Below, in pieces: positions 45,495-54,477 of a stretch of DNA of 64,000 bases. The notes under the pieces were generated by a model. That model was not told the origin of the DNA. It ran no database searches and was given only the letters and a program-made list of their open reading frames with translations. Source of the DNA: CAVSEK01 sp963726975 (lineage in GTDB: Bacteria > Actinomycetota > Actinomycetes > Mycobacteriales > SCTD01); the NCBI GenBank assembly GCA_963726975.1, contig CAVSEK010000013.1, positions 868,001-932,000 on the forward strand, written 5' to 3'. Made by a program: the position numbers and the translations under genes. Each line of letters begins with the position of its first letter. Positions within the stretch are counted from its first letter, which is position 1.

Positions 45495-46615
45495 TCAGCG
45501 CGACCACTCGCGCGCGACGGCCTCGGCGAGCGCCGCCAGCTCCCCGCCGGGTCGGCGAGGGACGCGGCCAGACCGACCCGGTCGGCGACGGCGTACGCCC
45601 CGGCGACGCCCGCCGCGCCCTGCTCGCGGCGGCCGACCCGCACCTGACCGGCGAGCACCAGGCAGGGCACGCCCGCCTCCAGCGCGGTAGCGGCGACCCC
45701 GGAGACGACCTTGCCGGTGAGCGAGGTCGCGTCGAAGGTCCCCTCCCCGGTGACGACGAGGTCGGCGGTCGCGACCTGCCCGACGAGGTCGGCCAGCCCC
45801 GCGACGAGCCCCAGCCCGGGTTCGCGGGTGGCGCCGAGCGCCATCAGCGCGGCGCCGAGGCCGCCGGCCGCACCGGCCCCGGGGCGGTCCCGCACCTCGA
45901 CCCCGAGGTGCGCCTCCAGCACGTCTGCCCACCGGGCCTTGGCCGCGTCGAGCGCGGCGAGGCCGTCCGGCGGGGCGCCCTTCTGCGGCGCGAAGACGTG
46001 CGTGGCGCCGCGCGGGCCGAGCAGCGGGGCGTCGACGTCGGTGGCGGCGACGACCTCGGCCGCGACCAGCCGAGGGTCGGGCGCTCCGACGAGCCGGTCC
46101 GCGCAGGCCAGGGCCGCCGCGCCGGGAGCGAGCTCGCCGCCCGAGTCGTCGACCGCCCGCAGCCCCAGCGCCGAGAGCATCCCCGCGCCGCCGTCGTCGG
46201 TCGCCGAGCCGCCCAGGCCCACGACGAGCCGGCGCGCCCCCGCGTCCAGGGCCGCGGCCAGCAGCTGGCCCACGCCGTACGTCGACGTGCGGCGCGGGTC
46301 GCGCTCCCCGTCGGCGAGCAGGTGCAGGCCGCAGGCGGCCGCGGACTCCACCCAGGCGGTGCGGGAGCCGTCGTCGACGAGCAGCTCGGCCTCCACCGGG
46401 CGGCCGAGCGGGTCGGCGACCCGCTCGCGCCGCACCCGCGCGCCCGGCAGCAGCACGGACACCACCTCGACGAGGCCGGGCCCGCCGTCCGACAGCGGGG
46501 CGAGCACGCACGCGTCCCGCGGCGCGCCCCGGCGCCAGCCCTCGGCCATCGCCCGCGCGGCCGCCGCCGGGGACAGCGTGCCGCCGAAGCCGTCGGGAGC
46601 CAGGACCACGCGCAC
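45495..46615 (-). CDS. Glycerate kinase (one frameshift)
   Basis: About 373 residues from GTG 46615. APDGFGGTLSPAAAARAMAEGW, LSDGGPGLVEVV, VVGLGGSATDDGGAGMLSALG and LVVTGEGTFDATSLTGKVVSGVA are the signatures of the GlxK family, which phosphorylates glycerate. The frame breaks near 45550 after RVGLAASLADPAG; a one-base correction leads to ELAALAEAVAREWSR and the stop at 45495. Confidence 0.88.
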
Positions 46616-46754
46616 CGGGGCATCCTGCCCCCTCCTGCGCCGGCCGGGCATGGACGCGCCCGGCCGGAGGTTGTCGTCTGTGCGACGCTATCTGCGCCGG
46701 GACAGGGACGGCTCCCCCGTCCTCCCCCGGCCTCCCGCCCCCGATCGGAGTCCG

Positions 46755-47939
46755 ATGACCCTCGACCTCGCTGCCGACGCGGTGCTCGACGTCCGCCCCA
46801 GCCCGCTGGCGCTGCTCCTGCTCGGGCGGCGCAGCGACCCCTCGTCGGAGCGCGGCGTGGACTGTCCCGGCGAGCTGCCCGCGGCGTCCGACCCGACGCT
46901 CGTCGAGCGGGCCCGTGCCGCCAAGGAGGCGCTGGGCGACCGGGTCTTCGTCCTGGGCCACCACTACCAGCGCGACGAGGTCATCGCCTTCGCCGACGTG
47001 ACCGGCGACTCCTTCCGCCTCGCCCAGCAGGCGGCGGCCCGCCCGGACGCGGAGTTCGTCGTCTTCTGCGGCGTGCACTTCATGGCCGAGAGCGCCGACG
47101 TGCTCACGGGTCCCGGCCAGGCGGTGCTCCTGCCCGACCTCGCGGCCGGCTGCTCCATGGCCGACATGGCGACCGCCGAGCAGGTCGAGGAGTGCTGGGA
47201 GGTGCTCGCCGAGGCCGGCGTCGCCGACGCGACGGTGCCCGTGACGTACATGAACTCCAGCGCCGCCATCAAGGCCTTCACCGGCCGGCACGGCGGCACG
47301 GTCTGCACCTCCAGCAACGCGCGGCGCGCCCTGACGTGGGCCTTCGAGCAGGGCGAGAAGGTGCTCTTCCTGCCCGACCAGCACCTCGGGCGCAACACCG
47401 CCGTCCTCGAGCTGGGGCTCGCGCTCGAGGACTGCGTGCTCTACGACCCGCACCGGCCGGGCGGGGGGTCGACGCCCGAGCAGCTGCGCGCCGCGAAGGT
47501 CGTGCTCTGGAAGGGGCACTGCTCGGTGCACGGCCGGTTCACCGTCGACTCGGTCGCCGAGGTGCGCGAGCGCGTGCCCGGTGTCCAGGTGCTCGTGCAC
47601 CCGGAGTGCCGGCACGACGTCGTGCTCGCCGCCGACCTGGTCGGCTCGACCGAGTTCATCATCCGCACGCTCGAGCAGGCGCCCGCGGGCTCGAGCTGGG
47701 CGATCGGGACCGAGCTCAACCTGGTGCGGCGGCTGGCGCAGCAGCACCCGGACAAGACGGTCGTGTTCCTCGACCGGACGGTCTGCTTCTGCTCGACGAT
47801 GAACCGGATCGACCTGCCGCACCTGGTCCGCACCCTCGAGGAGCTGGTCGCCGGACGCGTGCCGAACCGCATCGAGGTGGAGGCGCGCACGGCAGCCGAG
47901 GCCCGGCTCGCGCTCGACCGCATGCTCGCGCTGCCGTGA
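46755..47939 (+). CDS. nadA: Quinolinate synthase
   Basis: 394 residues from ATG 46755 with GGAG upstream. VFVLGHHYQRDEVIAFADVTGDS, FCGVHFMAESADVL, YMNSSAAIKAF, LFLPDQHLGRNTA, LVHPECRHDVV and TVCFCSTMNRIDLPHL hold the three cysteines of the 4Fe-4S cluster and the substrate-binding residues. It condenses iminoaspartate with dihydroxyacetone phosphate for NAD synthesis. Confidence 0.96.
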   Translation: MTLDLAADAVLDVRPSPLALLLLGRRSDPSSERGVDCPGELPAASDPTLVERARAAKEALGDRVFVLGHHYQRDEVIAFADVTGDSFRLAQQAAARPDAEFVVFCGVHFMAESADVLTGPGQAVLLPDLAAGCSMADMATAEQVEECWEVLAEAGVADATVPVTYMNSSAAIKAFTGRHGGTVCTSSNARRALTWAFEQGEKVLFLPDQHLGRNTAVLELGLALEDCVLYDPHRPGGGSTPEQLRAAKVVLWKGHCSVHGRFTVDSVAEVRERVPGVQVLVHPECRHDVVLAADLVGSTEFIIRTLEQAPAGSSWAIGTELNLVRRLAQQHPDKTVVFLDRTVCFCSTMNRIDLPHLVRTLEELVAGRVPNRIEVEARTAAEARLALDRMLALP

Positions 47940-47951
47940 CAGGCTGAGGCG

Positions 47952-48497
47952 GTGAGCGACGAGAAGGTCAACCTCGGCAAGGGGCGCCCCACGCCCAAGC
48001 GCCGCGAGGCGCAGGGCCGGCGCGGCGGGCCCGTCGCGCCGCCGCCGCAGACGCGCCGCGAAGCCGCCAGGCGCATGCGCGAGCAGCAGGCCCAGGCGCG
48101 CCGCGACGTCCGCGAGGGCACGCGCAGCGGAGACCCGGCCCGGATGCTCCCGCGCGACGCCGGACCCGCCCGCGCGCTCGTGCGCGACCTGGTCGACGGG
48201 CGGCGCAACTTCGGCGTGCTGCTCCTGCCGGTGGCGCTGCTGCTCGTCGTCGCGCAGGTCTCGCAGAGCCTGCTGCTGCTCGACATCGCGATCCGCGCCT
48301 GGACCGTCGTGCTCGTCGTCGTGGTCGTCGACCTCGTCGCGCTCTCGCTGCAGGTGCGCCGGCAGGTGCGCACGGCCCTGCCCGAGGAGACGCGCACGCG
48401 CGGCCACGTCACCTACGCCCTGCTGCGCGCCACGGTCTTCCGGCGCTTCCGGATGCCTCCGCCCAGGGTCGCCCCGGGCGCGTTGTTCCGCCGCTGA
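47952..48497 (+). CDS. DUF3043 membrane protein
   Basis: 181 residues from GTG 47952, 12 bases after nadA. A basic N-terminus (GKGRPTPKRREAQGRR ... REAARRMREQQ) is followed by two membrane helices (NFGVLLLPVALLLVVAQVS and IRAWTVVLVVVVVDLVALSL) and a basic C-terminus, the layout of DUF3043, an actinobacterial family without known function. Confidence 0.88.
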   Translation: MSDEKVNLGKGRPTPKRREAQGRRGGPVAPPPQTRREAARRMREQQAQARRDVREGTRSGDPARMLPRDAGPARALVRDLVDGRRNFGVLLLPVALLLVVAQVSQSLLLLDIAIRAWTVVLVVVVVDLVALSLQVRRQVRTALPEETRTRGHVTYALLRATVFRRFRMPPPRVAPGALFRR

Positions 48498-48512
48498 ACC
48501 CGGCAGGCCCCG

Positions 48513-48518
48513 TACGGT
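48513..48518 (+). promoter_or_regulatory. Probable -10 element (TACGGT) for a leaderless transcript
   Basis: TACGGT ends six bases before GTG 48525 of the lipoprotein gene. It is the same hexamer as at 22725. Confidence 0.5.
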
Positions 48519-48524
48519 CCCCGG

Positions 48525-49499
48525 GTGCCGCTGCCCCGCTCCCGCGCCCTCGCGGCGCTGGCCCTCGCCGGCACCGCCCTGGCCGGCGCGGCCTGCGGCG
48601 CGTCGCCCGACGCCGCTGCCGGCCCGCCCCCCGCGAGCACGTCGGCGCCCTCCGCCTCACCGACGCCGACGCCGACCCGGACCCCGACCCCGTCCCCGGT
48701 CCCCCCTGTCCCCGAGCTGCCGCGCGGCGGCACGCGGATCTTCCCGGACTCCGTCGTCGTCACGCACTACGGCACCGCCGGCACCGCCGCGCTCGGCGTG
48801 CTGGGCGAGGGGTCGCCGGAGCAGGCGGCCGAGCGGCTCGAGCGGGCGGCGGCCCCCTTCGCCGCCGCGTCCGGCCGGCCCGTCCTCCCGGCCTTCGAGC
48901 TCATCACCACGGTCGCCTCCAGCGCGCCGGGCGCCGACGGCCTCTACAGCACCCGGTTGGCGCCGGCGCAGGTGCAGCGCTACCTCGACGCCGCCCGCGC
49001 GCACCGGATGCTGCTGGTGCTCGACGTCCAGCCGGGGCGGGCGGACTTCCTCGACCAGGTGCGGGCCTACGAGTCCTTCCTGCTCCAGCCCGACGTCGGG
49101 GTGGCGCTCGACCCCGAGTGGCGGCTCACGGCCACGCAGCGGCCGCTGGAGCAGATCGGGACGACCACCGCGGCGGCGCTCAACGAGGTGAGCGGCTACC
49201 TGTCCGGGCTCGTGCAGGCGCACGGGCTCCCGGAGAAGCTCTTCGTCGTGCACCAGTTCAAGACCTACCAGCTGCCGGACCGGGAGGCCGTGCTCGACCG
49301 GCCGGGGCTGGCGACGGTCCTGCACGTCGACGGGTTCGGCACGCCCGCGCAGAAGCTCAAGGCCTACGACGTGCTCGCCCCGCGCGACGGCCGTCTCGTC
49401 CCGGGCCTCAAGCTGTTCTACGACGAGGACACCGACCTCCTCACGCCCGCCGAGGCGCTCGCCCTGGTCCCGCAGCCGCAGCTGTTCAGCTACCAGTAG
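48525..49499 (+). CDS. Lipoprotein with TIM-barrel-like cell-wall domain, function unknown
   Basis: 324 residues. Signal sequence with lipobox LAGAACG, a Ser/Thr/Pro linker of about 40 residues, then a folded domain: DSVVVTHYGTAGTAALGVLG, RPVLPAFELITTVAS, RMLLVLDVQPGRADFLDQV, LQPDVGVALDPEWRL and KLFVVHQFKTYQLPD. Acidic residues at strand ends suggest a glycoside-hydrolase-like barrel, but I do not recognise a named family. Convergent with the alpha/beta hydrolase gene. Confidence 0.6.
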   Translation: MPLPRSRALAALALAGTALAGAACGASPDAAAGPPPASTSAPSASPTPTPTRTPTPSPVPPVPELPRGGTRIFPDSVVVTHYGTAGTAALGVLGEGSPEQAAERLERAAAPFAAASGRPVLPAFELITTVASSAPGADGLYSTRLAPAQVQRYLDAARAHRMLLVLDVQPGRADFLDQVRAYESFLLQPDVGVALDPEWRLTATQRPLEQIGTTTAAALNEVSGYLSGLVQAHGLPEKLFVVHQFKTYQLPDREAVLDRPGLATVLHVDGFGTPAQKLKAYDVLAPRDGRLVPGLKLFYDEDTDLLTPAEALALVPQPQLFSYQ

Positions 49500-50352
49500 C
49501 GGCGCCCGGCCCGAGCGCGCGCAGCAGCCCGGCGCGCAGCGCCTCGACCGCGGGGCTGCGCGGGTCGAGGTGCGCGAAGTGGTCACCGGGCACGCGCACG
49601 AGCTCGGCCGCCCCGCCCGCCGCGGCCCCGTAGGTCTCGCTCTGCGAGACCGGCACCAGCGCGTCGGTGTCGCTGTGCAGCAGCAGCGCGGGCGCGGGCG
49701 GGGGTGCGAGGGCCGTCGGGTCGCTGACCCGGTAGCGGTCGGGCACCTGCTCGGGCGAGCCGCCGAGCAGCTGACGCACCGCGCCGCCGCCCAGCCCCTC
49801 GCGGGCACCCCGGACCAGCGCGGCCACCGGCGCCTGGCCCACCGCGAGAGCGGGCAGCGGCGCACGCGGCCCCGCGCCGGGAGCGCCGGCCGGCAGCCGC
49901 GACCGGGAGGCCAGCCACAGCGCGAGCATCCCCCCGGCGGAGTGCCCGACCACCGCCGTGCGCCCGCGGTCGACCCGGGCGGCGAACCGCCCGGCGACGA
50001 GGTGGTCGTGCGCGGCGGCCACGTCGAGCAACGTGGCCGGCCAGCCGCCGTCGGCCGCGACGTAGTCGACGTTCCACACGAGGTGGCCGCGAGCGGCGAG
50101 GTCGGCCGCCACGGCGTCCTCGAGCGACCGGTCGTAGCCGGGCTGCCAGTAGCCGCCGTGCACGAGGACGACCGTCGGCAGCGGCCCGTCGCGGCCGGCC
50201 TGGCCGGGCGGCAGCCACCACTCGCCGCGCTGCAGCCGACCGGGGCCGTACGCCTCGACGTGCCGGGTGGTGCCGGCGGCGACGCGGGGGCGGGGCGAGC
50301 GGCGGCGCAGCCCGAGGGCGGTGCCCAGCCCGGCCACGCTCAGCCCGAGCAC
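49486..50352 (-). CDS. Alpha/beta hydrolase, Tat- or Sec-exported
   Basis: About 288 residues from GTG 50352. VVLVHGGYWQPGYDRSLED (oxyanion loop), VWNVDYVAADGGWPATLLDV, TAVVGHSAGGMLALWLASRS (nucleophile Ser), LLLHSDTDALVPVSQSETY and VPGDHFAHLDP (catalytic His) form a BD-FAE/esterase-type catalytic set. The start is uncertain: the preceding in-frame codons read VSRRAALGVLGLSVAG, an RR signal-like stretch, but only CTG 50382 could start it. Confidence 0.78.
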   Translation of the reverse strand: MLGLSVAGLGTALGLRRRSPRPRVAAGTTRHVEAYGPGRLQRGEWWLPPGQAGRDGPLPTVVLVHGGYWQPGYDRSLEDAVAADLAARGHLVWNVDYVAADGGWPATLLDVAAAHDHLVAGRFAARVDRGRTAVVGHSAGGMLALWLASRSRLPAGAPGAGPRAPLPALAVGQAPVAALVRGAREGLGGGAVRQLLGGSPEQVPDRYRVSDPTALAPPPAPALLLHSDTDALVPVSQSETYGAAAGGAAELVRVPGDHFAHLDPRSPAVEALRAGLLRALGPGAATGS

Positions 50353-50395
50353 GCCGAGCGCCGCCCGCCGCGAGACGTCCAGGGCCCCGAGCCGC

Positions 50396-50623
50396 TCAGG
50401 ACGCCGACAGGCCCATGGGCCCGTAGACCTCGCGGTCGCCGTCGAGCAGCACCACGGCGTGGACGCCCTCGTCGAGCAGCTCGCGCCAGGTCTCGCCGAT
50501 CCAGCTCTCGGCGTCGGCCTGGTTCGGGAAGGTCGGCGGGGGGCCGCTCGGCGGCTCGACCGGGCTCCCGTCCTCCGCCTGGTAGCGCCACGTCCACGAC
50601 GTCCCGCCCGTCCGACCCACCAC
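50396..50623 (-). CDS. Small conserved protein
   Basis: 75 residues from GTG 50623 with GGGAG upstream. TSWTWRYQAEDGSPVEPP, FPNQADAESWIGETWRELLDEGVHAVVLLDGDREVYGPMGL is a common actinobacterial small protein without a name. Cotranscribed with the hydrolase gene and divergent from the MBL-CobU gene. Confidence 0.75.
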   Translation of the reverse strand: MVGRTGGTSWTWRYQAEDGSPVEPPSGPPPTFPNQADAESWIGETWRELLDEGVHAVVLLDGDREVYGPMGLSAS

Positions 50624-50667
50624 GGCTGCTCCCTCGTCCGCCCTGCCCTGTGCGGCAGGCTAGGGGC

Positions 50668-51975
50668 ATGCGCGTGCGTCTGCTCGGCACGGGGGCGTCG
50701 GACGGCTGGCCCGACCCCTGGTGCCGCTGCGCCTCCTGCACCGCGGCGCGGGAGCAGGGCGTGCTGCGCGGCCAGACCGGGGTGCTCGTCGACGACCGCG
50801 TGCTGCTCGACCTCGGTCCCGAGCTGCCGCGCGCGGCCCTGCGGCAGGGCACGACGCTGGCCGACGTCGAGATGGTGCTCGTCACGCACGCGCACGAGGA
50901 CCACTGCGCTCCCGCGGCGCTGATGTGGCGCTCCTGGCAGCCCTCACCGGCGCCGCTGCTGCTGGCCGGGCCGCCGGCCGTCGTCCGGTCCTGCCGCGGT
51001 CGCGCCGACGGTGCGGTCGACCTGCGCGAGGTGGCACCGGGCGACGCGCTCGAGGTGGGCGGCTACCGGGCCGTGGCGCTCCCGGCGGCGCACGGCGGGC
51101 CGTCCGCGGGTCCCGCGGTCCTCTGGGACCTCACCGGTCCCGACGGCTCCCGGCTCCTCTACGCCACCGACACCGGGCCGATGCCGGCCGGGGCCGTCGA
51201 GCAGGCGCGCGACCGGGCGTACGACGCGGTGCTGCTGGAGCTCACCAGCTCCGCGCACGGCGAGCACCTCGACCTCGGGTCCTGGCCGCACCAGGTGCAG
51301 CGGCTGCGCGACGTCGGGGCGGTCACCGCCGCGACCCAGGTGGTGGCGGTCCACCTCGGCCACGGCAACCCGGCGCCCGACGTGCTCGACCGCGTGCTCG
51401 CCGGCTGGGGCGCCCGGGCCGGCCGCGACGGCGACGTGCTCGAGCTGCCCGGGCCCGCGCCCCGCCGGGTGCTCGTGCTCGGCGGCACGCGCAGCGGGAA
51501 GTCGGCGTGGGCCGAGCGCCGGCTGTCCGGTCGCCCCGTGACCTACGTCGCGACGGCGCCAGGGCGTCCGGGCGACGCGGAGTGGGCGGCGCGGGTCGAC
51601 GCGCACGTGCGCCGCCGTCCGGCCGACTGGCGGACGGTGGAGACGGGCGACGTCGCGGGCGCGCTGCGGGCGGCCCGCTCGCCGGTGCTCGTGGACGACC
51701 TGGGGCTGTGGCTGGCCCGCCTGCTCGACGACCGGTCGGCCTGGGACGAGCCGGACGCGGTGTTCGGGCCGGCCCTCGTCGAGCTCGTCGCGGCCTACCG
51801 CACGGCGCCCGCCGACGTCGTCGTCGTCGCCCCGGAGGTCGGGTCCGGGGTCGTGCCCGAGCACCGCTCCGGGCGGCTGTTCCGCGACCTGCTCGGCACC
51901 GCCACCGCAGCGCTCGCCGCGGCGTCCGACGAGGTCGTCCAGGTCGTCGCCGGGCTGCCGCGGCGGCTCGTGTGA
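50668..51975 (+). CDS. MBL-fold hydrolase fused to adenosylcobinamide kinase/guanylyltransferase (CobU)
   Basis: 435 residues from ATG 50668. Residues 1-265 form a metallo-beta-lactamase domain (MRVRLLGTGASDGWPDPWC, LVTHAHEDHCAPAAL, YATDTGPMPAGAV, VVAVHLGHGNPAP). Residues 268-435 are CobU with the P-loop VLVLGGTRSGKSAWAERRL, VTYVATAPG, VLVDDLGLWLARLL and APEVGSGVVPEHRSGRLFRDLLG. CobU phosphorylates adenosylcobinamide and converts it to the GDP form. The MBL part resembles PhnP/RNase Z-like phosphodiesterases; its substrate is unknown. Confidence 0.88.
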   Translation: MRVRLLGTGASDGWPDPWCRCASCTAAREQGVLRGQTGVLVDDRVLLDLGPELPRAALRQGTTLADVEMVLVTHAHEDHCAPAALMWRSWQPSPAPLLLAGPPAVVRSCRGRADGAVDLREVAPGDALEVGGYRAVALPAAHGGPSAGPAVLWDLTGPDGSRLLYATDTGPMPAGAVEQARDRAYDAVLLELTSSAHGEHLDLGSWPHQVQRLRDVGAVTAATQVVAVHLGHGNPAPDVLDRVLAGWGARAGRDGDVLELPGPAPRRVLVLGGTRSGKSAWAERRLSGRPVTYVATAPGRPGDAEWAARVDAHVRRRPADWRTVETGDVAGALRAARSPVLVDDLGLWLARLLDDRSAWDEPDAVFGPALVELVAAYRTAPADVVVVAPEVGSGVVPEHRSGRLFRDLLGTATAALAAASDEVVQVVAGLPRRLV

Positions 51976-52691
51976 GGACCTTCGCGGTCGAGGACCCGGC
52001 ACCGGTGCCGCCGGCGCCAGCGACCCTCGGACGCCTCGGGCTCGTGCTCGAGCGGCTCGCCGCGCAGCAGGGCGCCTGGCCGCCGCGCCGCCCCGCCCGC
52101 GTGCAGGTCGCCGCGCCGCCCGCCACCGCGCGCACCGCCGCCGAGGCGCTCGAGGCCGGGGCCGGGCTCGCCGACCGGCTCGTCGACGAGGGCGCCGACC
52201 TGCTCGTCCTGCGCGGCGGCGGCGCCGACGTGCCGGCCCTCGTCGTGCTGGCCGCCCTGCTCGGGCGCGACCCCGTGTCGGTCGTCGGCACCACCCCCTC
52301 CCCCGGCTGGTCGGCGCGCGTGACCGCGGTCCGGGACGGGCTGCGGGCCGCCCGCGCCCACCTCGGCGACCCGGTCGCGCTGCTCGGCGCGGCCGGCGCG
52401 CTCGACGTCGCCGGGCTCGCCGGCCTGCTGCTGCAGGCCGGCGCGCGCCGCACCGGCGTGCTGCTGTCGGGCGCACCGGACGTCTGGGCGGCGGCCGTCG
52501 CCGGTCAGCGGGTCGCCCCCGAGCTGGGCGGCTGGCTGCTCGCCGGGGTCGCGCCGCACACCGAGGTGGTGTCGCTGGCGGTCGGCGAGCTGCTGCTGCG
52601 ACCGCTGCTCGACCTGGGGCTGGACGACCCGCGCGGCGCCGACCTCGCCCTCGGGGTGCTGCTCGACGGGGTCGGGCTCGCCGGTGCCTGA
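51972..52691 (+). CDS. Short CobT-like nicotinate-nucleotide:base phosphoribosyltransferase
   Basis: 239 residues from GTG 51972, GTGA overlap with the gene before. TLGRLGLVLERLAAQQGAWPP matches the N-terminus of CobT and the second half (AEALEAGAGLADRLVDEGADLL, GRDPVSVVGT, LLLQAGARRTGVLLSG, RPLLDLGLDD) follows the family. The family is usually about 350 residues; here the segment around ADHGV and the GxMGIGNTT motif are missing or changed. It may be inactive or have a different substrate. Confidence 0.75.
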   Translation: MRTFAVEDPAPVPPAPATLGRLGLVLERLAAQQGAWPPRRPARVQVAAPPATARTAAEALEAGAGLADRLVDEGADLLVLRGGGADVPALVVLAALLGRDPVSVVGTTPSPGWSARVTAVRDGLRAARAHLGDPVALLGAAGALDVAGLAGLLLQAGARRTGVLLSGAPDVWAAAVAGQRVAPELGGWLLAGVAPHTEVVSLAVGELLLRPLLDLGLDDPRGADLALGVLLDGVGLAGA

Positions 52692-53424
52692 CGCGGCGGC
52701 CCTGCGGCTGGCCCTGACGACGCTCACCGTGCTGCCCGTCCGGGGTCCCGCGGTCCTGGACCGCCGGGTGGCCGGCGGTGCCATGGTGCTGGCGCCGGCG
52801 GTCGGGCTCCTGCTCGGGCTGACCGCGGCCGGCGTGCTGGCCGGCCTGCGCAGCGCCGGCGCCGGGGACCTGCTCGCCGCGGTGGCGGCGGTGGCGGTCC
52901 TCGCGGCCGCGACGCGCGGCCTGCACCTCGACGGCCTGGCCGACACCGCCGACGGGCTGGCGTCCTACCTGCCCGCGGAGCGTGCCCGCGAGGTGATGAA
53001 GGCCCCGGACGTCGGCGCGCTGGGGATGGTCGCGGTGGTGCTCGACCTGGCGCTGCAGGCGGCCGCCCTGTCGGTCGCCCCGGCGGTCGCGCTCGTCCTG
53101 GCCGGGCTGGTCTCCCGCACGGCGGTCGCGGGCGCGTGCACGTCGCGCACGCCCCCCGCCAGCGCCGGGGGCCTCGGTGCGCTGGTGGCCGGCACGGTCC
53201 GGCCGGCCGCGGCGTACGGCTGGTGCGCGGCGGCCGTCGTCGCCGGCGGCCTGCTCGACGGGCTGCGCGGCGCGGCGGCCGCCGCGGTCGCCCTGCTGCT
53301 CGCCGAGGCCCTGCGCGCGCACGCGGTGCGCCGGCTCGGCGGGGTCACGGGCGACGTGCTCGGCGCGCTGGTCGAGACGGCCACGACCGCCGTCCTGGTC
53401 GTCTCGGCGCTGGGCGCCGCCTGA
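52684..53424 (+). CDS. cobS: Adenosylcobinamide-GDP ribazoletransferase
   Basis: 246 residues from GTG 52684, overlapping the CobT-like gene by 8 bases. LALTTLTVLPVRGP at the start, the catalytic GLHLDGLADTADGLASYLPAERAREVMKAPDVGALG (DGLAD and D-rich motif) and several membrane helices match CobS. It joins the lower nucleotide to the corrin ring as the last step of cobalamin assembly. Confidence 0.92.
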   Translation: MPDAAALRLALTTLTVLPVRGPAVLDRRVAGGAMVLAPAVGLLLGLTAAGVLAGLRSAGAGDLLAAVAAVAVLAAATRGLHLDGLADTADGLASYLPAERAREVMKAPDVGALGMVAVVLDLALQAAALSVAPAVALVLAGLVSRTAVAGACTSRTPPASAGGLGALVAGTVRPAAAYGWCAAAVVAGGLLDGLRGAAAAAVALLLAEALRAHAVRRLGGVTGDVLGALVETATTAVLVVSALGAA

Positions 53425-53473
53425 GCCGCGCGCCTCCCCGCCGGGACGGGCGGGCGCTGCCACACTCCGGGCC

Positions 53474-54246
53474 ATGCGGCTGGCGGTGTGCTCGTCCAAG
53501 GGCGGTGTCGGCAAGACCTCGACGGCGGCCAACCTCGCCGCCGTCCTCGGGTTCCCGCGGCCGGGTCCTGGCCGTCGACGTCGACCCGCAGGACAGCCTC
53601 GGGCGGGCGTTCGGGGTGGTCGCGAAGGCCGCCGACGACTCGCTCGCGGCGCTGCTCGACGGCAGCGGCACCGACGCCCGCTCGGTCGTGCGGCGCGACG
53701 TGGCCCCCGGCGTCGACGTGCTGCCCGCGCACCCGGCCGCCGAGGCCGCGGCCCGGCGGCTCGCGGCCGACGGCGGGCTCACCACCAGCCTGCGGCGCGC
53801 GCTGCGCCCGCTGCTCGCCGACTACGACCACGTCGTCCTCGACACCCACGGCGATCTCGGGCACCTCACGCTCGCGGCCGTCTGCGCCGCCGACTCCGTG
53901 CTGACGGTCTTCACCAGCGACCCGGGCTCGGCGCTGGGCGCCGTGCGCGTCGCCGGCTTCGTCGAGCAGCACCGCGGCTTCGAGAACACCTCGGCCGTGC
54001 TCGTCGGGCGTCGCCTGCTCGTCCTGGGACCGCGACGGCCGGGCGGCCCGCGAGGTGGCCGGCGCCCTCGAGGGGGCCGGGCTGCCGCTGCTGCCGACCC
54101 GGGTGCCGGTGTCCCGGCGGGTGCCGAGCGCGACGCTCGCCAAGCGCCCCGTCGTGCTGTCCCACCCCTCCAGCCCGGTGGCCGCGGCCTACCGGGCGCT
54201 CACCGACGACGTGCTCGCCGCCTACGACCGGGAGGTGTCGCGATGA
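53474..54246 (+). CDS. ParA/MinD-like ATPase (two frameshifts)
   Basis: About 255 residues from ATG 53474. CSSKGGVGKTSTAANLAAVLG is the deviant Walker A; after a frame change near 53562 it continues VLAVDVDPQDSLGRAFGV and DYDHVVLDTHGDLGHLTLAAV (Walker B). A second break near 54020 leads to REVAGALEGAGLPLLPTRVPVSRRVPSATLAKRP. It resembles orphan chromosomal ParA proteins; no parB lies beside it. Coupled by ATGA to a 71-residue downstream gene. Confidence 0.8.
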
Positions 54247-54458
54247 GCGACCTGCTCGCCGACCTGCAGGTGGACCGCTCCCGCACCGCTCCGCCCCCGC
54301 CCGCTCCTGCGCCCGGCGCTCCGGCCGCTCGGACGACGGCGCCCGTGCTCGCGCTGCGGGTCACCCCGCTGCACTGGACGCGCCCCTCGCTGCAGGTCGG
54401 GCGATCGAGCTGGTCGGCCGCCGCGGGCCCGGTGCGCCTGGAGCTGCAGCTGCGCTGA
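54243..54458 (+). CDS. Small proline/alanine-rich protein downstream of the ParA-like gene
   Basis: 71 residues from ATG 54243, overlapping the ParA-like stop as ATGA. An N-terminal MSDLLADLQVDRS, a Pro-Ala stretch, then LALRVTPLHWTRPSLQVG. No family known. The overlap suggests that it is the ATPase's partner. Confidence 0.5.
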   Translation: MSDLLADLQVDRSRTAPPPPAPAPGAPAARTTAPVLALRVTPLHWTRPSLQVGRSSWSAAAGPVRLELQLR

Positions 54459-54477
54459 CCCGGGGCGGCCCCGGGTC
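54457..54477. terminator. Hairpin shared by convergent genes
   Basis: GACCCGGGG pairs with CCCCGGGTC around a CGG loop; the two arms overlap the stop codons of the small ParA-linked gene and of gcvT. Confidence 0.65.

Noticed and set aside
46671..46694. Possible TTGTCG/TATCTG promoter upstream of nadA
   Set aside because: The spacing between hexamers is only about 12 bases, too short for a sigma-70-type promoter.
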